Positions 7,481 through 17,620 are shown, counted from the stretch's first letter. The stretch is 64,000 bases of DNA from an uncultured Prevotella sp. (GCA_947165435.1 CAMVAI010000002.1:27392-91391), one strand, 5' to 3'. The notes: generated by a model not told the origin, from the sequence alone. A program made the numbers and translations.

Positions 7481-10400
7481 TCAGGGCTTCATGTAGGGCA
7501 GGCACGTGATGCGCACGAAGCCGCGGTCGGTGCCTGTGTTGTTCTTCTGGTTGTTGGTCGTTGTATAACCTGTGGCCTTGTTGGTGCCGTTGACTGCCGC
7601 CGGGTTGGGCATGGCCGTGCCACCATTCATATAGGTGGCATTGGTGAAGTATCCCGGGCGTATGTAGCTGGAGCCACCGCCGCCCGAGGCTTTGTTGCCT
7701 TCTCCATTGCCGCCGCCGTACCAGCCTCCGCCGCCGGCACCGCCGTCGCCAGTACGATTACCACCTTGGCCGAACGTACCTGTTACCGATGTACCAGTCT
7801 TTCCACCTCCTGTCTGCGAGGCACCTGTTCCCGGATAATGTGTGCCCGACGTTGTCGCATCTATACCATTCCCACCGGTCTTACCACCGTAACCGCCGTT
7901 TTGATCGTCGTTAGAGCCACCGCCGCCACCGGCCACGATGAGGCGTGCGTGCAGTCCGACGTTGTCGTCCCATGCGGCATTGACGGTACGCACGTCGCTG
8001 GCCCCTCCAGAACCGCTGGCTCCAGCGGTACAATATCCGCCGCCGTTCCACCCGCCTTTCTTTGTCAGGTCATATCCCATTCCGGCCCCGCCGCAATAGA
8101 CGTAGAGGTTCTGCCCGGCCTGCATGTTGAGCTTGGGCGTGGTGATGCCGCTGACGTAGCCGCCCAGTCCGCCCAAACCCGTCCAGGTGCCGGTAATCAT
8201 ATTCCCGCCCTGTGCGCCCCAGCACTCTATCTGGTAGGCGCAGTTGTCGGTGGCGAAGGGTAGCGTGTAGGCCTGCACGGTGCCGTTCTCCAGGCCTGTC
8301 ACAGAAGGATAGGCCGTCGATGGCGTAGTGTTGGTATATACCAGTCCCAGGTTCTTGCAATAGGGTGCTGCAGTGGTCTGCTTGGTGTATTGTCCGGCTG
8401 TGATGGTGTAGCTCACGTCGGCCCACTGCGCAATAGTGAGGTAACGGTAGGCGCTCTGCAGCTTGGTTTCTGTCCCGGCCTTGCAGATGTAGTAGCAGCG
8501 CAGGTCGGCGGTGTTGCGCTCTCCGGTGCGGTAGGGCTGTGGTGTGCCGGCGAGGAATTCGTCGAGTGCGTAGTAGGCACCGTCGGTGGCTCTATTCCCG
8601 ACTACCATAGAATTGTGCAACAGTACGTTACAGTCGAGATAGCTCGACGTGGTGGCGGCTCCCATGGCCAGGACGGCCAACGCCTGCTTGTGTGCCATCT
8701 GGATGGTGATGTCGGTGCGGCTTGCCGTGGGCACGCTGGCGCCGGTCTGCAGGTCTTCGGCCCTGAGGCGTGCCAGTGTCGATTGGTCGGTGGCCGGTGT
8801 CCATGCGAATCCGCTGAAGAATGCGTCGGCCGTGGTGCCGGTGGCTGTGGTGGTGCCGGGGGAGGGCCGCCAGGGGTAGTAGAGGAAGTATCGTGCGGTG
8901 GTGGAGAGCCCTACGCCCTGCTGGCGCAGCGGCTCGAGGTCGAGCTCGGTCAGCGAGCCTGCCTTGAGGCCGACGGGCAGGTTGGCGTGGTCGATGGCCC
9001 CGGCCTCGTTGACGATGTATAGCCCGAAGCGGTCGCGCTCGTCGTACTGCGCCAGCGGCAGCGGCTGCGTGTCGGCAGTGGCCGCTGTCCATAGCGGATA
9101 GGTGACGCTGATGCGCTCCACGTCGGGCGAGAGTGCGATGCGGAATGTCCATGTCGATGTGCCGGTGCCGGCCGTGCCGTCGGCCTTGACGCGTGCCGCC
9201 GAGCGTGCTGCCAGTATGCCGCTGAATGCCATCGAGCCCGACTTGAACACGTGGTCCGTCGTCGCGTTGTCTATGCACACGTAGTCTGTGCCGCGTGTGG
9301 CGGTGGCTCCTGCGCTCCATTTGTCGAGTGTGCGCTCCCATCCGTTGCCGCCCATGTCGTACAGTCCCAGCTCGTTGGCGTGGAGCAGTGCCACTTGCTG
9401 CTGTGGCTTGCCATCGGCGGTGGTGCCGGCGTTGCAGTACTGAAGCACGTCGGCCTCGGTGCTGGTGCCGGGCCATGTGTGCCCGCTGCCCGTCTTGTAT
9501 TGTCCGCCCAGAGCGGCGTAGGTGAACTGCGCCTCGGAGGGCAGGCGGAAGGAGTATCCTGCGGGCCGCTGTCCGGCGGTCTGCTGGTTCAGCTTGCGGC
9601 AGAATTCCAGTATCATGGCCATGTTCTGCCCCGTGCTGGGCATCTTGGTGCCTGTGCCTGCCGAGCCGTTCATGACGGCGTTATACTGCGCCTGTGTCAC
9701 CTTTGTCTGGCTGATGTAGTAGTCGGAGAGGTGGCCTACGGTCATGGTCGTTGCCGTGAGCCACTCGTTCTCGTTGTCGGTGCGGTCTATCTGTGGTATC
9801 TGTATGTTGTCGCCGCCCTGTACATAGACCATGCGCATGGTCTGTCCGCCGACGGTGATGTCGAGGTGTGGCAGCTCTTCGTAGGTGGGTGCCGTGCCTG
9901 CTGTCCATGCGGTGACGGTGGTGGTGGCACCGATGTCGGCCCGGTTGAGGGTGACGGTGGCGGTGTACTCGTAGTTGGCGTTGAGCGTCTGGTCATCGGG
10001 GAGTGCGAAGTATGCCGCGCCCTGGTCGGTCACTACCTCTATGAACCGGCGCTTCCCCTCGATGGTCTGCGGGGGCAGCAGTGCTGCGCAGCCGTCGGCG
10101 GTGGGTGCCTCGGTGGCCATGACGAGGGGCTCCTGCTGGCTCACGGGGTCGGAGACGGTGGTGCCGGGTGTCAGTGTGGCGGGTGTCGCGATGTCCACGG
10201 TGCGGCAGCCCTGCATCAGGTTGACGGCCTGGATGGTGGCGCTTGTCTGGTTATCGATTTTGACTATGATTTTGGCCATGCGGTGTTGGAAGGTCAGCGC
10301 GGCCTGTCCGGTGGCGGCGGTGATGGTGGCGTCGGGAGCGTACATCAGGTCCGACTGGCGGTAGCCCTCGCTGGTGCTCTGGTCCAGGGCGACGGTCCAC

Positions 10401-10945
10401 GCGGAGAGCGTGGGCCCGGCGTTGGGTGCGCCGTCGGTGCCGCTGATGCGCCAGGGGTAGTAGGCCCATATCTTGGTATCGGCGGCGGTGCCCTGCCGCA
10501 GGTAGGGCTGCACCAGGGGTGTGGTGGCGCCGCCGTCGGCGGTGGTGTAGGTGGTGGCATCGACGGTGGTGCCCGTCAGGCGGGCGTAGAACTGGTCGCC
10601 GGCGGCGAGGGCGGCGGTGTTCACGTCGTGGGCGGCGCGGGTGGTGGCGGTCATGGCGGCCGCGGCGGTGCCGACGGCCGTGGCGCTCACGCTGACGGGG
10701 GTGCCGGCGGCGGCTGTGGCCTCGGCCTCGGGGGCCTCGGCGCAGGCGGCCAGCAGGAGGGCGGCGGCGAGGGCGGCGAGGGCCGGGGCGGCCGGCAGGA
10801 GGGCGGCGAGGGCCGGGGCGGCCGGCAGTTGACACTGCCGGAACGGTGGCTGCTGCGCTATGGGCCGCCGGCTCCGGGGCTGCTGTAGCAGTGCGGCGAG
10901 GGTATTGATGTGTCGTTTCATCTTCATCATAGTCGTCATGGTCAT
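7481..10945 (-). CDS. Lipoprotein with two fimbrillin-like modules, FGE-like domain between them, and C-terminal glycine-rich domain (array gene 3)
   Basis: LLLAACAEAPEA; first SDLMYAP...LTFQHRMAKIIV; FGE motifs MRMVYVQGG...YYISQTKVTQAQYNAVMNG...LGLYDMGGNGWE; second FLYYPWRPSPG...ATDQSTLARLRAEDL...QMAHKQALAVL; glycine-rich YQIECWGAQGG...GGWNGGGY...LIVAGGGGG...RITCLPYMKP. Confidence 0.75.
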   Translation of the reverse strand: MTMTTMMKMKRHINTLAALLQQPRSRRPIAQQPPFRQCQLPAAPALAALLPAAPALAALAAALLLAACAEAPEAEATAAAGTPVSVSATAVGTAAAAMTATTRAAHDVNTAALAAGDQFYARLTGTTVDATTYTTADGGATTPLVQPYLRQGTAADTKIWAYYPWRISGTDGAPNAGPTLSAWTVALDQSTSEGYRQSDLMYAPDATITAATGQAALTFQHRMAKIIVKIDNQTSATIQAVNLMQGCRTVDIATPATLTPGTTVSDPVSQQEPLVMATEAPTADGCAALLPPQTIEGKRRFIEVVTDQGAAYFALPDDQTLNANYEYTATVTLNRADIGATTTVTAWTAGTAPTYEELPHLDITVGGQTMRMVYVQGGDNIQIPQIDRTDNENEWLTATTMTVGHLSDYYISQTKVTQAQYNAVMNGSAGTGTKMPSTGQNMAMILEFCRKLNQQTAGQRPAGYSFRLPSEAQFTYAALGGQYKTGSGHTWPGTSTEADVLQYCNAGTTADGKPQQQVALLHANELGLYDMGGNGWERTLDKWSAGATATRGTDYVCIDNATTDHVFKSGSMAFSGILAARSAARVKADGTAGTGTSTWTFRIALSPDVERISVTYPLWTAATADTQPLPLAQYDERDRFGLYIVNEAGAIDHANLPVGLKAGSLTELDLEPLRQQGVGLSTTARYFLYYPWRPSPGTTTATGTTADAFFSGFAWTPATDQSTLARLRAEDLQTGASVPTASRTDITIQMAHKQALAVLAMGAATTSSYLDCNVLLHNSMVVGNRATDGAYYALDEFLAGTPQPYRTGERNTADLRCYYICKAGTETKLQSAYRYLTIAQWADVSYTITAGQYTKQTTAAPYCKNLGLVYTNTTPSTAYPSVTGLENGTVQAYTLPFATDNCAYQIECWGAQGGNMITGTWTGLGGLGGYVSGITTPKLNMQAGQNLYVYCGGAGMGYDLTKKGGWNGGGYCTAGASGSGGASDVRTVNAAWDDNVGLHARLIVAGGGGGSNDDQNGGYGGKTGGNGIDATTSGTHYPGTGASQTGGGKTGTSVTGTFGQGGNRTGDGGAGGGGWYGGGNGEGNKASGGGGSSYIRPGYFTNATYMNGGTAMPNPAAVNGTNKATGYTTTNNQKNNTGTDRGFVRITCLPYMKP

Positions 10946-10978
10946 ATTGTCATTTCTTATTACTCATTTCTCATTTCT

Positions 10979-13477
10979 TCAGAAGGCCAGCACGGGGCGG
11001 ACCTTTCTAGAGCTAGATTTTTGCCAGTCGCCTGAAAAGTATACCGAGTCATCTAACATACCAACGCCATACACTTCACTACCAGTTTTCTCAGTGCAAG
11101 TATAATACTCTCTTCCTGATTCTTCAGTTACTGTCTTAAACTGCATAAACAATGCTCTATTCGCCGCGGTATTCAATTTGTCATTAATATATACGTTAAT
11201 CTCCGAAACAACAGTCTTTCCTATATTTGACGGACTGTTTACATACAGATTTTTTGCTCCACTTGGTTGATAATAATTCCAAGCACTGCTATAATTGGCA
11301 TACGGCGCGAAGGTGGCGGAGAAGGCCAGCCGCCACATGTTACCCTGCCACGCTGTGGGCAGATACCACCCGCTGCTGGCTTCCGGTGCGGCTGGCGTGT
11401 AGTTGACGGCGGCCATGATGGCCGTCAGGTTGCTCTCGTCTATGCTCCGGTCTGTGCAGTACTTGCGGGCTGTGTTGCAGCGCGTCAGTCCGTCAATGTC
11501 GCCCTTTAGGTTATTGAACTGCGTCTCAGGATTAGTGCTGTTGTAACTTTTGCCAGTAATCAAAGTCGACTGTAGAGAACTGACATTGTTACACCAGTTG
11601 GCCGCAGACACCTCGCCCAGTGCCATGACGTAGCCGCGAAGGTATCCTGCTGCGCGGTCGGCGGCGCTGGTGGTGGTGCTGAAGACGATGCCGATGGGTG
11701 TCTTGCCGGGGTTGTCGGCAGCGGTGCCCCATGTGCCGTCGCTGAAGTAGAGGTCGCCCACCACGGGTGGCGTGGGCACGAGTGCCAGGCGGAAGCCCCA
11801 GTCGCCCAGGTTGCTCGTCGAGGGGGCGTGGTCGTTTTCCACAAAGTTGATTTGTCTCAAGCCGTCATCAGAAGAGTTGCTGCGGCCGCCCTGACTGTTC
11901 ATCTTGCTGTCGGTCAGTTCGCGGGCTATCTCCTTGATGTGGCCGCACATGTCGTAGAGGCCCAGCTCGTTGGGGGCCAGTGTCTTCTGGTTGGCAGATT
12001 GGCTGGCTGCCACGTCGTCGGCGGTGTCGGAGCCGCTGTACTTGTATCCGTGGCTGTAGCGTCCGCCGGCGGCAGCATACTGCCACTGGTTGATGGTGGG
12101 CAGTGTGAATACCCACCCTGCGGGGCGCTGCGTGGCGGTCAGCGTGTTGAGCCGCTCGAGGAATCCGTCCGTGAGCATGATGTCGTTCCACGACACTTGG
12201 GTGACGGTGGTTGCCGCCGTTCCCGTCTTCGAGGTGCCCATGACGGCGTTCCACAGTGCCACGCTGGCCTCCGTCTCGCCCATCTTGTAGTCGTAGTTCT
12301 CTCTGTAGGCATGGGTGCCCTCGTCGTCGATGCTCGTGGCGGTGTATCCGCCCTCTACGGGCACCATGCGGAAGGTGACGCCATTGACCTCGTAGATGTC
12401 TTCGTCCGACTCGCCGGGCGTCAGCGTCCCGCCGTCCGCCCATGCGGCGATGCCGGTGGTGACGCCCACTGCCGTTAGGCTGACGGCGAGGGTGTAGGAG
12501 CGGCCTGCCTGTAGCTGCTGGGCGGTGGCGGTGGCGTAGGTGGCGGTGCCCTGGTGGGTGACGATGCGCACGAGCGGTGTGCCCTGTGCTATGCGCTGCG
12601 GGGGCACGAGGCAGCAGTACTGCTGCGTGTCGCCGGCGTCTATGGTGGCGGCTGAGCTGACGGTGAGCGGCTCGGCGGGCGAGATGGCGTCGGTGAGGGC
12701 GCCGGCGGGTGTGCCGGCGGGCATGGCGAGGCCGGTGGTGCGCCATCCGGCGATGAGCTGCAGTGCCGAGAGGTTGAGGGCTGCCGAGGGTGCGTTGACG
12801 CTGACGACGATGCGCGCCATCTGGTGCTGCAGGGTCAGTGCGTCGGCGCTGGAGCCGTTGACGGCGTCGTTCTTGCATCGGCCCTGTTCGTCGATGGTGC
12901 CGGTGGCGGTCATGAGGTCGCTGGCCGCGTAGCGCTCGGCGGTGGCCTGGTTCTGGGCGACGGTCCATGTGGCGGTCAGCTCGTTGACGGTGGCGGGGCT
13001 GTAGGCATAGACGGGCAGCGTGCCGCCGGGGGCGCTGAGCATGGGCTGCGGGTCGGCGGCCGTGGCGGGGTTGACATCGGCGGCGGGGGCGCCGGTGGTG
13101 AACAGGGTGTGGCCCACGCTGACGCCCTCGGGGAAGTAGGCGTAGAGCTGCTCGCCGGCGGCGAAGGTGCGGCCGGCGTGGCCGGCGTCGGCCAGGGCGG
13201 CGCGGGTGGGTGCGGTGTATGCCGCTGTGCTGACGCTGAGCGTCACGGGGGTGGCGGCGTCGGCGGCGCGGCGGGCCTCGGGGGCCTCGGCGCAGGCTGC
13301 CAGCAGCAGGGCGGCGGCGAGGGCGAGGGCCGGGGCGGCCGGCAGTTGACACTGCCGGAACGGTGGCTGCTGCGCTATGGGTCGCCGGCTTCGGGGCTGC
13401 TGCAGCAGGGCGGCGAGGGTATTGATGTGTCGTTTCATCTTCATCATAGTTGTCATTGTCATATCTTCATTCTTCAT
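10979..13477 (-). CDS. Fimbrillin-like lipoprotein + FGE-like + DUF1566-like (array gene 4)
   Basis: LLLAACAEAPEA; LTLQHQMARIVV; FRMVPVEGG...YKMGETEASVALWNAVMG...LGLYDMCGHIKE; GDLYFSDGTWG...SGWYLPTAWQ...KVRPVLAF. Confidence 0.8.
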   Translation of the reverse strand: MKNEDMTMTTMMKMKRHINTLAALLQQPRSRRPIAQQPPFRQCQLPAAPALALAAALLLAACAEAPEARRAADAATPVTLSVSTAAYTAPTRAALADAGHAGRTFAAGEQLYAYFPEGVSVGHTLFTTGAPAADVNPATAADPQPMLSAPGGTLPVYAYSPATVNELTATWTVAQNQATAERYAASDLMTATGTIDEQGRCKNDAVNGSSADALTLQHQMARIVVSVNAPSAALNLSALQLIAGWRTTGLAMPAGTPAGALTDAISPAEPLTVSSAATIDAGDTQQYCCLVPPQRIAQGTPLVRIVTHQGTATYATATAQQLQAGRSYTLAVSLTAVGVTTGIAAWADGGTLTPGESDEDIYEVNGVTFRMVPVEGGYTATSIDDEGTHAYRENYDYKMGETEASVALWNAVMGTSKTGTAATTVTQVSWNDIMLTDGFLERLNTLTATQRPAGWVFTLPTINQWQYAAAGGRYSHGYKYSGSDTADDVAASQSANQKTLAPNELGLYDMCGHIKEIARELTDSKMNSQGGRSNSSDDGLRQINFVENDHAPSTSNLGDWGFRLALVPTPPVVGDLYFSDGTWGTAADNPGKTPIGIVFSTTTSAADRAAGYLRGYVMALGEVSAANWCNNVSSLQSTLITGKSYNSTNPETQFNNLKGDIDGLTRCNTARKYCTDRSIDESNLTAIMAAVNYTPAAPEASSGWYLPTAWQGNMWRLAFSATFAPYANYSSAWNYYQPSGAKNLYVNSPSNIGKTVVSEINVYINDKLNTAANRALFMQFKTVTEESGREYYTCTEKTGSEVYGVGMLDDSVYFSGDWQKSSSRKVRPVLAF

Positions 13478-13497
13478 TGCTTCATTGCTTCATTGCT

Positions 13498-16461
13498 TCA
13501 TTCCTTCACCAGGGTCCATCCCGTGGGCACGCCGCTGGCGTTGCCGGTGGGGGCCGACGTCCACGTGGGGTGGGTGTAGTAGATGGTGCCGTTGGGGGAG
13601 AAAAGGTTGAACAATTCCCCAACAACGGCTCCCATGCCCGTCCAGTTGTCATATTCGTTGTTGTCATTGCTGTACGGGCTGGCGATGTGTATCTGCGTCA
13701 GGGCGCTGCAGCCGCCGAACATGTCTTTGTAGCATTTCTCGGCCAGCGTCGTGGCGGGCAGGGCGGGGGCCGCAGTGAGGGCGGTGCAGTCCTGGAACAT
13801 CATCCTGTAGCAGCCCTCGGCCAGCGTCGTGGCGGGCAGGGCGGGGGCCGTGGTGAGGGCGGTGCATTCTGAGAACATCATCCTGTAGCAGTACTCGGCC
13901 AGCGTGGTGGCGGGCAGGGCGGGGGCCACAGTGAGGGCGGTGCATTCATTGAACATGCCATTGTAGCAGTACTCGGCCAGCGTCGTGGCGGGCAGCGCCG
14001 GGGCCTCGGTGAGGGCGGTGCAGCCTGCGAACATGCCCACGTAGCACCACTCGGCCAGCGTGGTGGCGGGCAGTGCGGGGGCCGCGGTGAGGCTCTTGCA
14101 TTGAGAGAACATAAACGAGTAGCAGCTCTCGGCCAGCGTCGTGGCGGGCAGGGCGGGTGGCGCCGTCAGGGTGGAGTTATAGAACATCTGGCTGTAGCAT
14201 TCCGGTGCTGTATTCGTAGGCATCTGCAGGGTGGAGGCATCTATATGACAATGATCTTCATCATAGTCACGAGTAGAAAAGAGGCTGACGAAGGCTTCAT
14301 TCGGGGCACCGCTGCCAAACTGGTTGTCGTCGCCTTCGAAGTGGTCTTTCTTGGCCAGGCTCATCAGGTGGCCGCCCAGGCGCACGCTGCCGCTTTCGAA
14401 GTATATGCCGTTGCCCGACCCCGGATAATCGGGCGTGGCGGCGGTGCCGCTGGCGGAGCGGACGTAGTAGGTCTGGCCGACGGAGGTTGTGAGCTCCATA
14501 TCATTAACCCCTGTCAACCACGAGACACCGTTCGTGCTATACTCGTATTTATCGGGGATTATAAAAACGGATGACTCCACGACGGTGATGCTGAAGTAGT
14601 CGGGTATGTGGACCAGGGCGAGGCGGAGGCCGACGGTATAGTAGTTTGTAGCTGGATCTGTATCGCTCGACATGTTCGATACGTTATGATAGCTTGCAGC
14701 ATTATAACAAGAAGCACCTTTACAGCCTATGTATGCTGACGAACTGCTGTGGACGTAGTCGGTACCCAGGTCGCCCGCCGGCAATTCGCTGTCGGTATAA
14801 TAGTTTTCGCAGGTCAATTCCCACTGATTGCCCAGCACGTCGTAGAGTCCCAGCTCGTTGGGCTTCTTCTGGGCCACGGGGCGCAGCCTGTCGGCAAAGT
14901 CAGTATAGTCGTATCGGTAGCCCCAGCTATAGTCGAGCACGGATGTCTCGGTGGCCGTGGTCAGCACGCCCGCGCCGCCGGTCAGCGCACCGCCGCTGGC
15001 GGCCCACTCCCACTGTGCCGACGAGGGCATGGCGAACACGTAGCCTGCCGGACGCTGATCTGCGGTCAGGTAGTTCAGCATGGGCAGGAAGTTATCAACC
15101 CATGTGTTATATGAAATATTGTTGACCGGATAGTTGTCGCCGAAGGGATACGACAGGCTCGTCGTATTCATCACCGCCTTGTAGAGCCGCTCGGTCACCT
15201 CGGTCTCGGCGATGTAGTAGTCGCTCAGCGTGCCGGTGTGCGAGCCGCCGCGCAGCTTGTTGTACCGGCCGCCCTCGACGTAGCGCATGTTGAACGTGGC
15301 GGAGCCGCCCGTGGCGGTGGTGACGCTGAACGTCTTGACGTTGCTGCGGTCGTCGTAGTCGGTGCCGTAGCTCCAGCTGACGGTCTGCCACGGGTCGATA
15401 TCGACGGTGGCGGTGACGGGGCTGACGGGCAGGTCCATGAGGTATGCGCTTCCGGCCTCGACGGCGGTGGCGGCGTTCATGCGGTAGGTCATGGTGACGC
15501 CGCCCTGGCACGAGAGTCGCACCAGTGCGCCCTGTGCGAGCGTCTGCGGGGGCAGCAGGCATACGTACTTCACGTCGTCCGAGGCGGCTCCCGTGGGCAG
15601 CGTCACCGCCGTGCCGCTATAGACGGCGAGGGGCTGCTGCTGGGTGATGGGGCTCGACAGGGTGGCGGTGGCGGTGAGCAGCGGGCCGTCGAGGGCTATG
15701 CCGCGGCTGCCGCCCACGATGTCGAGGCGCGTCATGCTGACGGAGCCCTGCCGGCTGTAGGGCCGCAGTATGAGCTTGGCCATGCGGTGCTGGAAGTGCA
15801 GCTTGCCGTCGGCGGCGGTCTGTGCGGCGGGCGCGGTGATGCCGCTGCTGGTGACGGTGCCACTGGCCACCATCAGGTCCGACAGCGTGTAGCCCTGGGC
15901 GGTGGTCTGGTCTTGCTGCACGGTGAAGAGGCGTGTCTGCTCGGTGACGGTCACGCCGTCGTCCTCGCTGTAGGGGTAGTATCCCGTCAGCGGCCACTCG
16001 GTGCCCTCGTGGGGCACTATGAGCGGCGAGGCGGGGGCGACGGGTGTGGCCGTGGTGCCGTTGGTGGCTACCTTGTAGGCGGCTCCGGTGCGCGTCAGTG
16101 CGCCGGCCATGTAGAGCCACAGCTGGTCGCCGGCGAGGAATGCCGTGTTGCGCTCCTCGGTGCCCAGCGTGGCGGCGGCCACGCGCGTGGTGGCGGTGGC
16201 CGAGCGCAGGGCGATGTCGCCCGGCTGGCCGGTGCCGTCGCGGCCGTCGTCCACGGCCACGGCGACGGCGGCCAGCGCCTGTGCGCTGCCGCCGTCGGTG
16301 GTAGTGTCGGCCTGTTCTGCGCATGCCGTGCAGAGCGTCATTGCCGCTATGGCGGCCACGGTGCGCAGGGTGCGCAGGGTGCGCAGGGTGCGCAGCGTGC
16401 GCAGGTGTTGTGTTAGCAGTGTCATCGTGTTCATCGTCTTCATCGTTTTCATCAAAATCAC
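13498..16461 (-). CDS. Fimbrillin-like lipoprotein + FGE-like + C-terminal Cys-LRR repeats (7 units) (array gene 5)
   Basis: TLCTAC; LHFQHRMAKLILRPYS; FNMRYVEGG...YYIAETEVTERLYKAVM; seven 26-aa units of the type ALPATTLAEYCYNGMFNECTALTVAP. Confidence 0.8.
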   Translation of the reverse strand: MILMKTMKTMNTMTLLTQHLRTLRTLRTLRTLRTVAAIAAMTLCTACAEQADTTTDGGSAQALAAVAVAVDDGRDGTGQPGDIALRSATATTRVAAATLGTEERNTAFLAGDQLWLYMAGALTRTGAAYKVATNGTTATPVAPASPLIVPHEGTEWPLTGYYPYSEDDGVTVTEQTRLFTVQQDQTTAQGYTLSDLMVASGTVTSSGITAPAAQTAADGKLHFQHRMAKLILRPYSRQGSVSMTRLDIVGGSRGIALDGPLLTATATLSSPITQQQPLAVYSGTAVTLPTGAASDDVKYVCLLPPQTLAQGALVRLSCQGGVTMTYRMNAATAVEAGSAYLMDLPVSPVTATVDIDPWQTVSWSYGTDYDDRSNVKTFSVTTATGGSATFNMRYVEGGRYNKLRGGSHTGTLSDYYIAETEVTERLYKAVMNTTSLSYPFGDNYPVNNISYNTWVDNFLPMLNYLTADQRPAGYVFAMPSSAQWEWAASGGALTGGAGVLTTATETSVLDYSWGYRYDYTDFADRLRPVAQKKPNELGLYDVLGNQWELTCENYYTDSELPAGDLGTDYVHSSSSAYIGCKGASCYNAASYHNVSNMSSDTDPATNYYTVGLRLALVHIPDYFSITVVESSVFIIPDKYEYSTNGVSWLTGVNDMELTTSVGQTYYVRSASGTAATPDYPGSGNGIYFESGSVRLGGHLMSLAKKDHFEGDDNQFGSGAPNEAFVSLFSTRDYDEDHCHIDASTLQMPTNTAPECYSQMFYNSTLTAPPALPATTLAESCYSFMFSQCKSLTAAPALPATTLAEWCYVGMFAGCTALTEAPALPATTLAEYCYNGMFNECTALTVAPALPATTLAEYCYRMMFSECTALTTAPALPATTLAEGCYRMMFQDCTALTAAPALPATTLAEKCYKDMFGGCSALTQIHIASPYSNDNNEYDNWTGMGAVVGELFNLFSPNGTIYYTHPTWTSAPTGNASGVPTGWTLVKE
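13720..14230. repeat. 78-bp tandem LRR-coding repeats, 7 units
   Basis: ggccagcgtcgtggcgggcagggcgggggccg...gtgaacat pattern, 26 codons per unit. Confidence 0.85.
16361..16405. repeat. 9-bp tandem repeat (x5) in signal-peptide n-region of array gene 5
   Basis: gtgcgcagg x5 encoding (LRT)n before the hydrophobic core. Confidence 0.9.
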
Positions 16462-16515
16462 AATATCTTAATGCTTTTAATGCTTAATGCTTCATGCTTC
16501 ATTTATTCCCCCGGG

Positions 16516-16755
16516 CCGTGGGCGGCCTCTCATCGTATGGTGGAAGTGCTCCTTGGGCTGAGGGCGGCCTCTCATCGTATGGTGGAAGTGCTCCTTGGGC
16601 CGTGGGCGACCTCTCACCGTATGGTGGAAGTGCCCCTTGGGCTGTAGCAGCCTCTCACCGTATAGTTGAGGGTGCCCCTTGGGCTGTGGCAGCCCTCTCA
16701 CCGTATAGTGGAGGGTGCCTCTTGGGCTGTGGCAGCCCTCTCACCTATATGGTGC
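16516..16755. repeat. Intergenic 41-43-bp tandem repeat array (about 6 units) downstream of DUF6261-like gene
   Basis: ggcggcctctcatcgtatggtggaagtgctccttgggc repeated; anchor cct at 16568, 16610, 16651, 16694, 16737. Confidence 0.9.
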
Positions 16756-16762
16756 GCGCCCC

Positions 16763-17569
16763 CTACACAGCTGCCTCCGGCTCGGGTTCGGGTTCGGGCT
16801 CCGGCGCGGGCGCCGGCTCGGGTTCCGGCTCGGGGTCGTCGTCCTTCTTGCCCGAGCGGCCTATGTAGTACTGCTCGGCGCGGGCCTGCAGGGCGTTCAG
16901 GTAGGAGGCCAGCTGTGCCATCACGTCGGTGGGGGCCACCACCAGGAGGGCGTTCAGCAGCTCGTACATGTCGGCCACGGCGGCGTCGGTGGCGCGGCGC
17001 GCGTCGGCCAGCTCGCCTTTGATGCGCTGCGCGTCGTTGTGGGCGCGCTGCGCCGAGAGCTGCTTCACCTGCTGGGCGGCCTGCTGGGCCTTCTCGATAT
17101 ACGCCCACACGCCCAGGGCCTGGCAGTCCTGCTGGCGCTCCTGCCACTGCTGCGCCATGTTCAGTATCTTCGATGCCTCGCTGGTGTAGCCGTCGCTCGC
17201 GCTGAAGGCGAAGTCGCGGAAGGCCTGCAGCAGCTCCTGGGCCTTGCGGCGCGTCGGCGCGTCGGCCTCCACCGTCTCGGGCAGCCGCAGGTAGGCCGCC
17301 AGCAGGTCGCGCACGGTGTACATGTAGGCGTCCTGCAGACGGTCGGCGGCCGCCAGGTCGTCGCTGGTGAAGTCGCGCCCCATCAGCCGCTTGTAGGCCG
17401 TGTCCTCGGCCTGGCGGGCGGTGCGCAGGGCGGCGAGCAGCTCTGCGTAGCGGGTGTTTTCCACTTCGGCTCCCTGGCAGAGCGTCATGATCTGCTGCGT
17501 CAGGTCGTCGTGATACGAGTTCTTCAGTTTCCGGAGCCAGTTGTGGCTCAGCTTCTTCGTTTGTGCCAT
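16763..17569 (-). CDS. DUF6261-like cytoplasmic protein, copy 2
   Basis: MAQTKKLSHNWLRKLKNSYHDDLTQQIMTLCQGAEVENTRYAELLAALRTARQAEDTAYKRLMGRDFTSDDL...; paralog of 56081..56875; C-terminal Glu-Pro tail. Confidence 0.65.
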   Translation of the reverse strand: MAQTKKLSHNWLRKLKNSYHDDLTQQIMTLCQGAEVENTRYAELLAALRTARQAEDTAYKRLMGRDFTSDDLAAADRLQDAYMYTVRDLLAAYLRLPETVEADAPTRRKAQELLQAFRDFAFSASDGYTSEASKILNMAQQWQERQQDCQALGVWAYIEKAQQAAQQVKQLSAQRAHNDAQRIKGELADARRATDAAVADMYELLNALLVVAPTDVMAQLASYLNALQARAEQYYIGRSGKKDDDPEPEPEPAPAPEPEPEPEPEAAV

Positions 17570-17620
17570 AGTCGTTATATCGGGTATTTTAATTGTTATG
17601 TCTTGTTTCTTATTCTTTTC

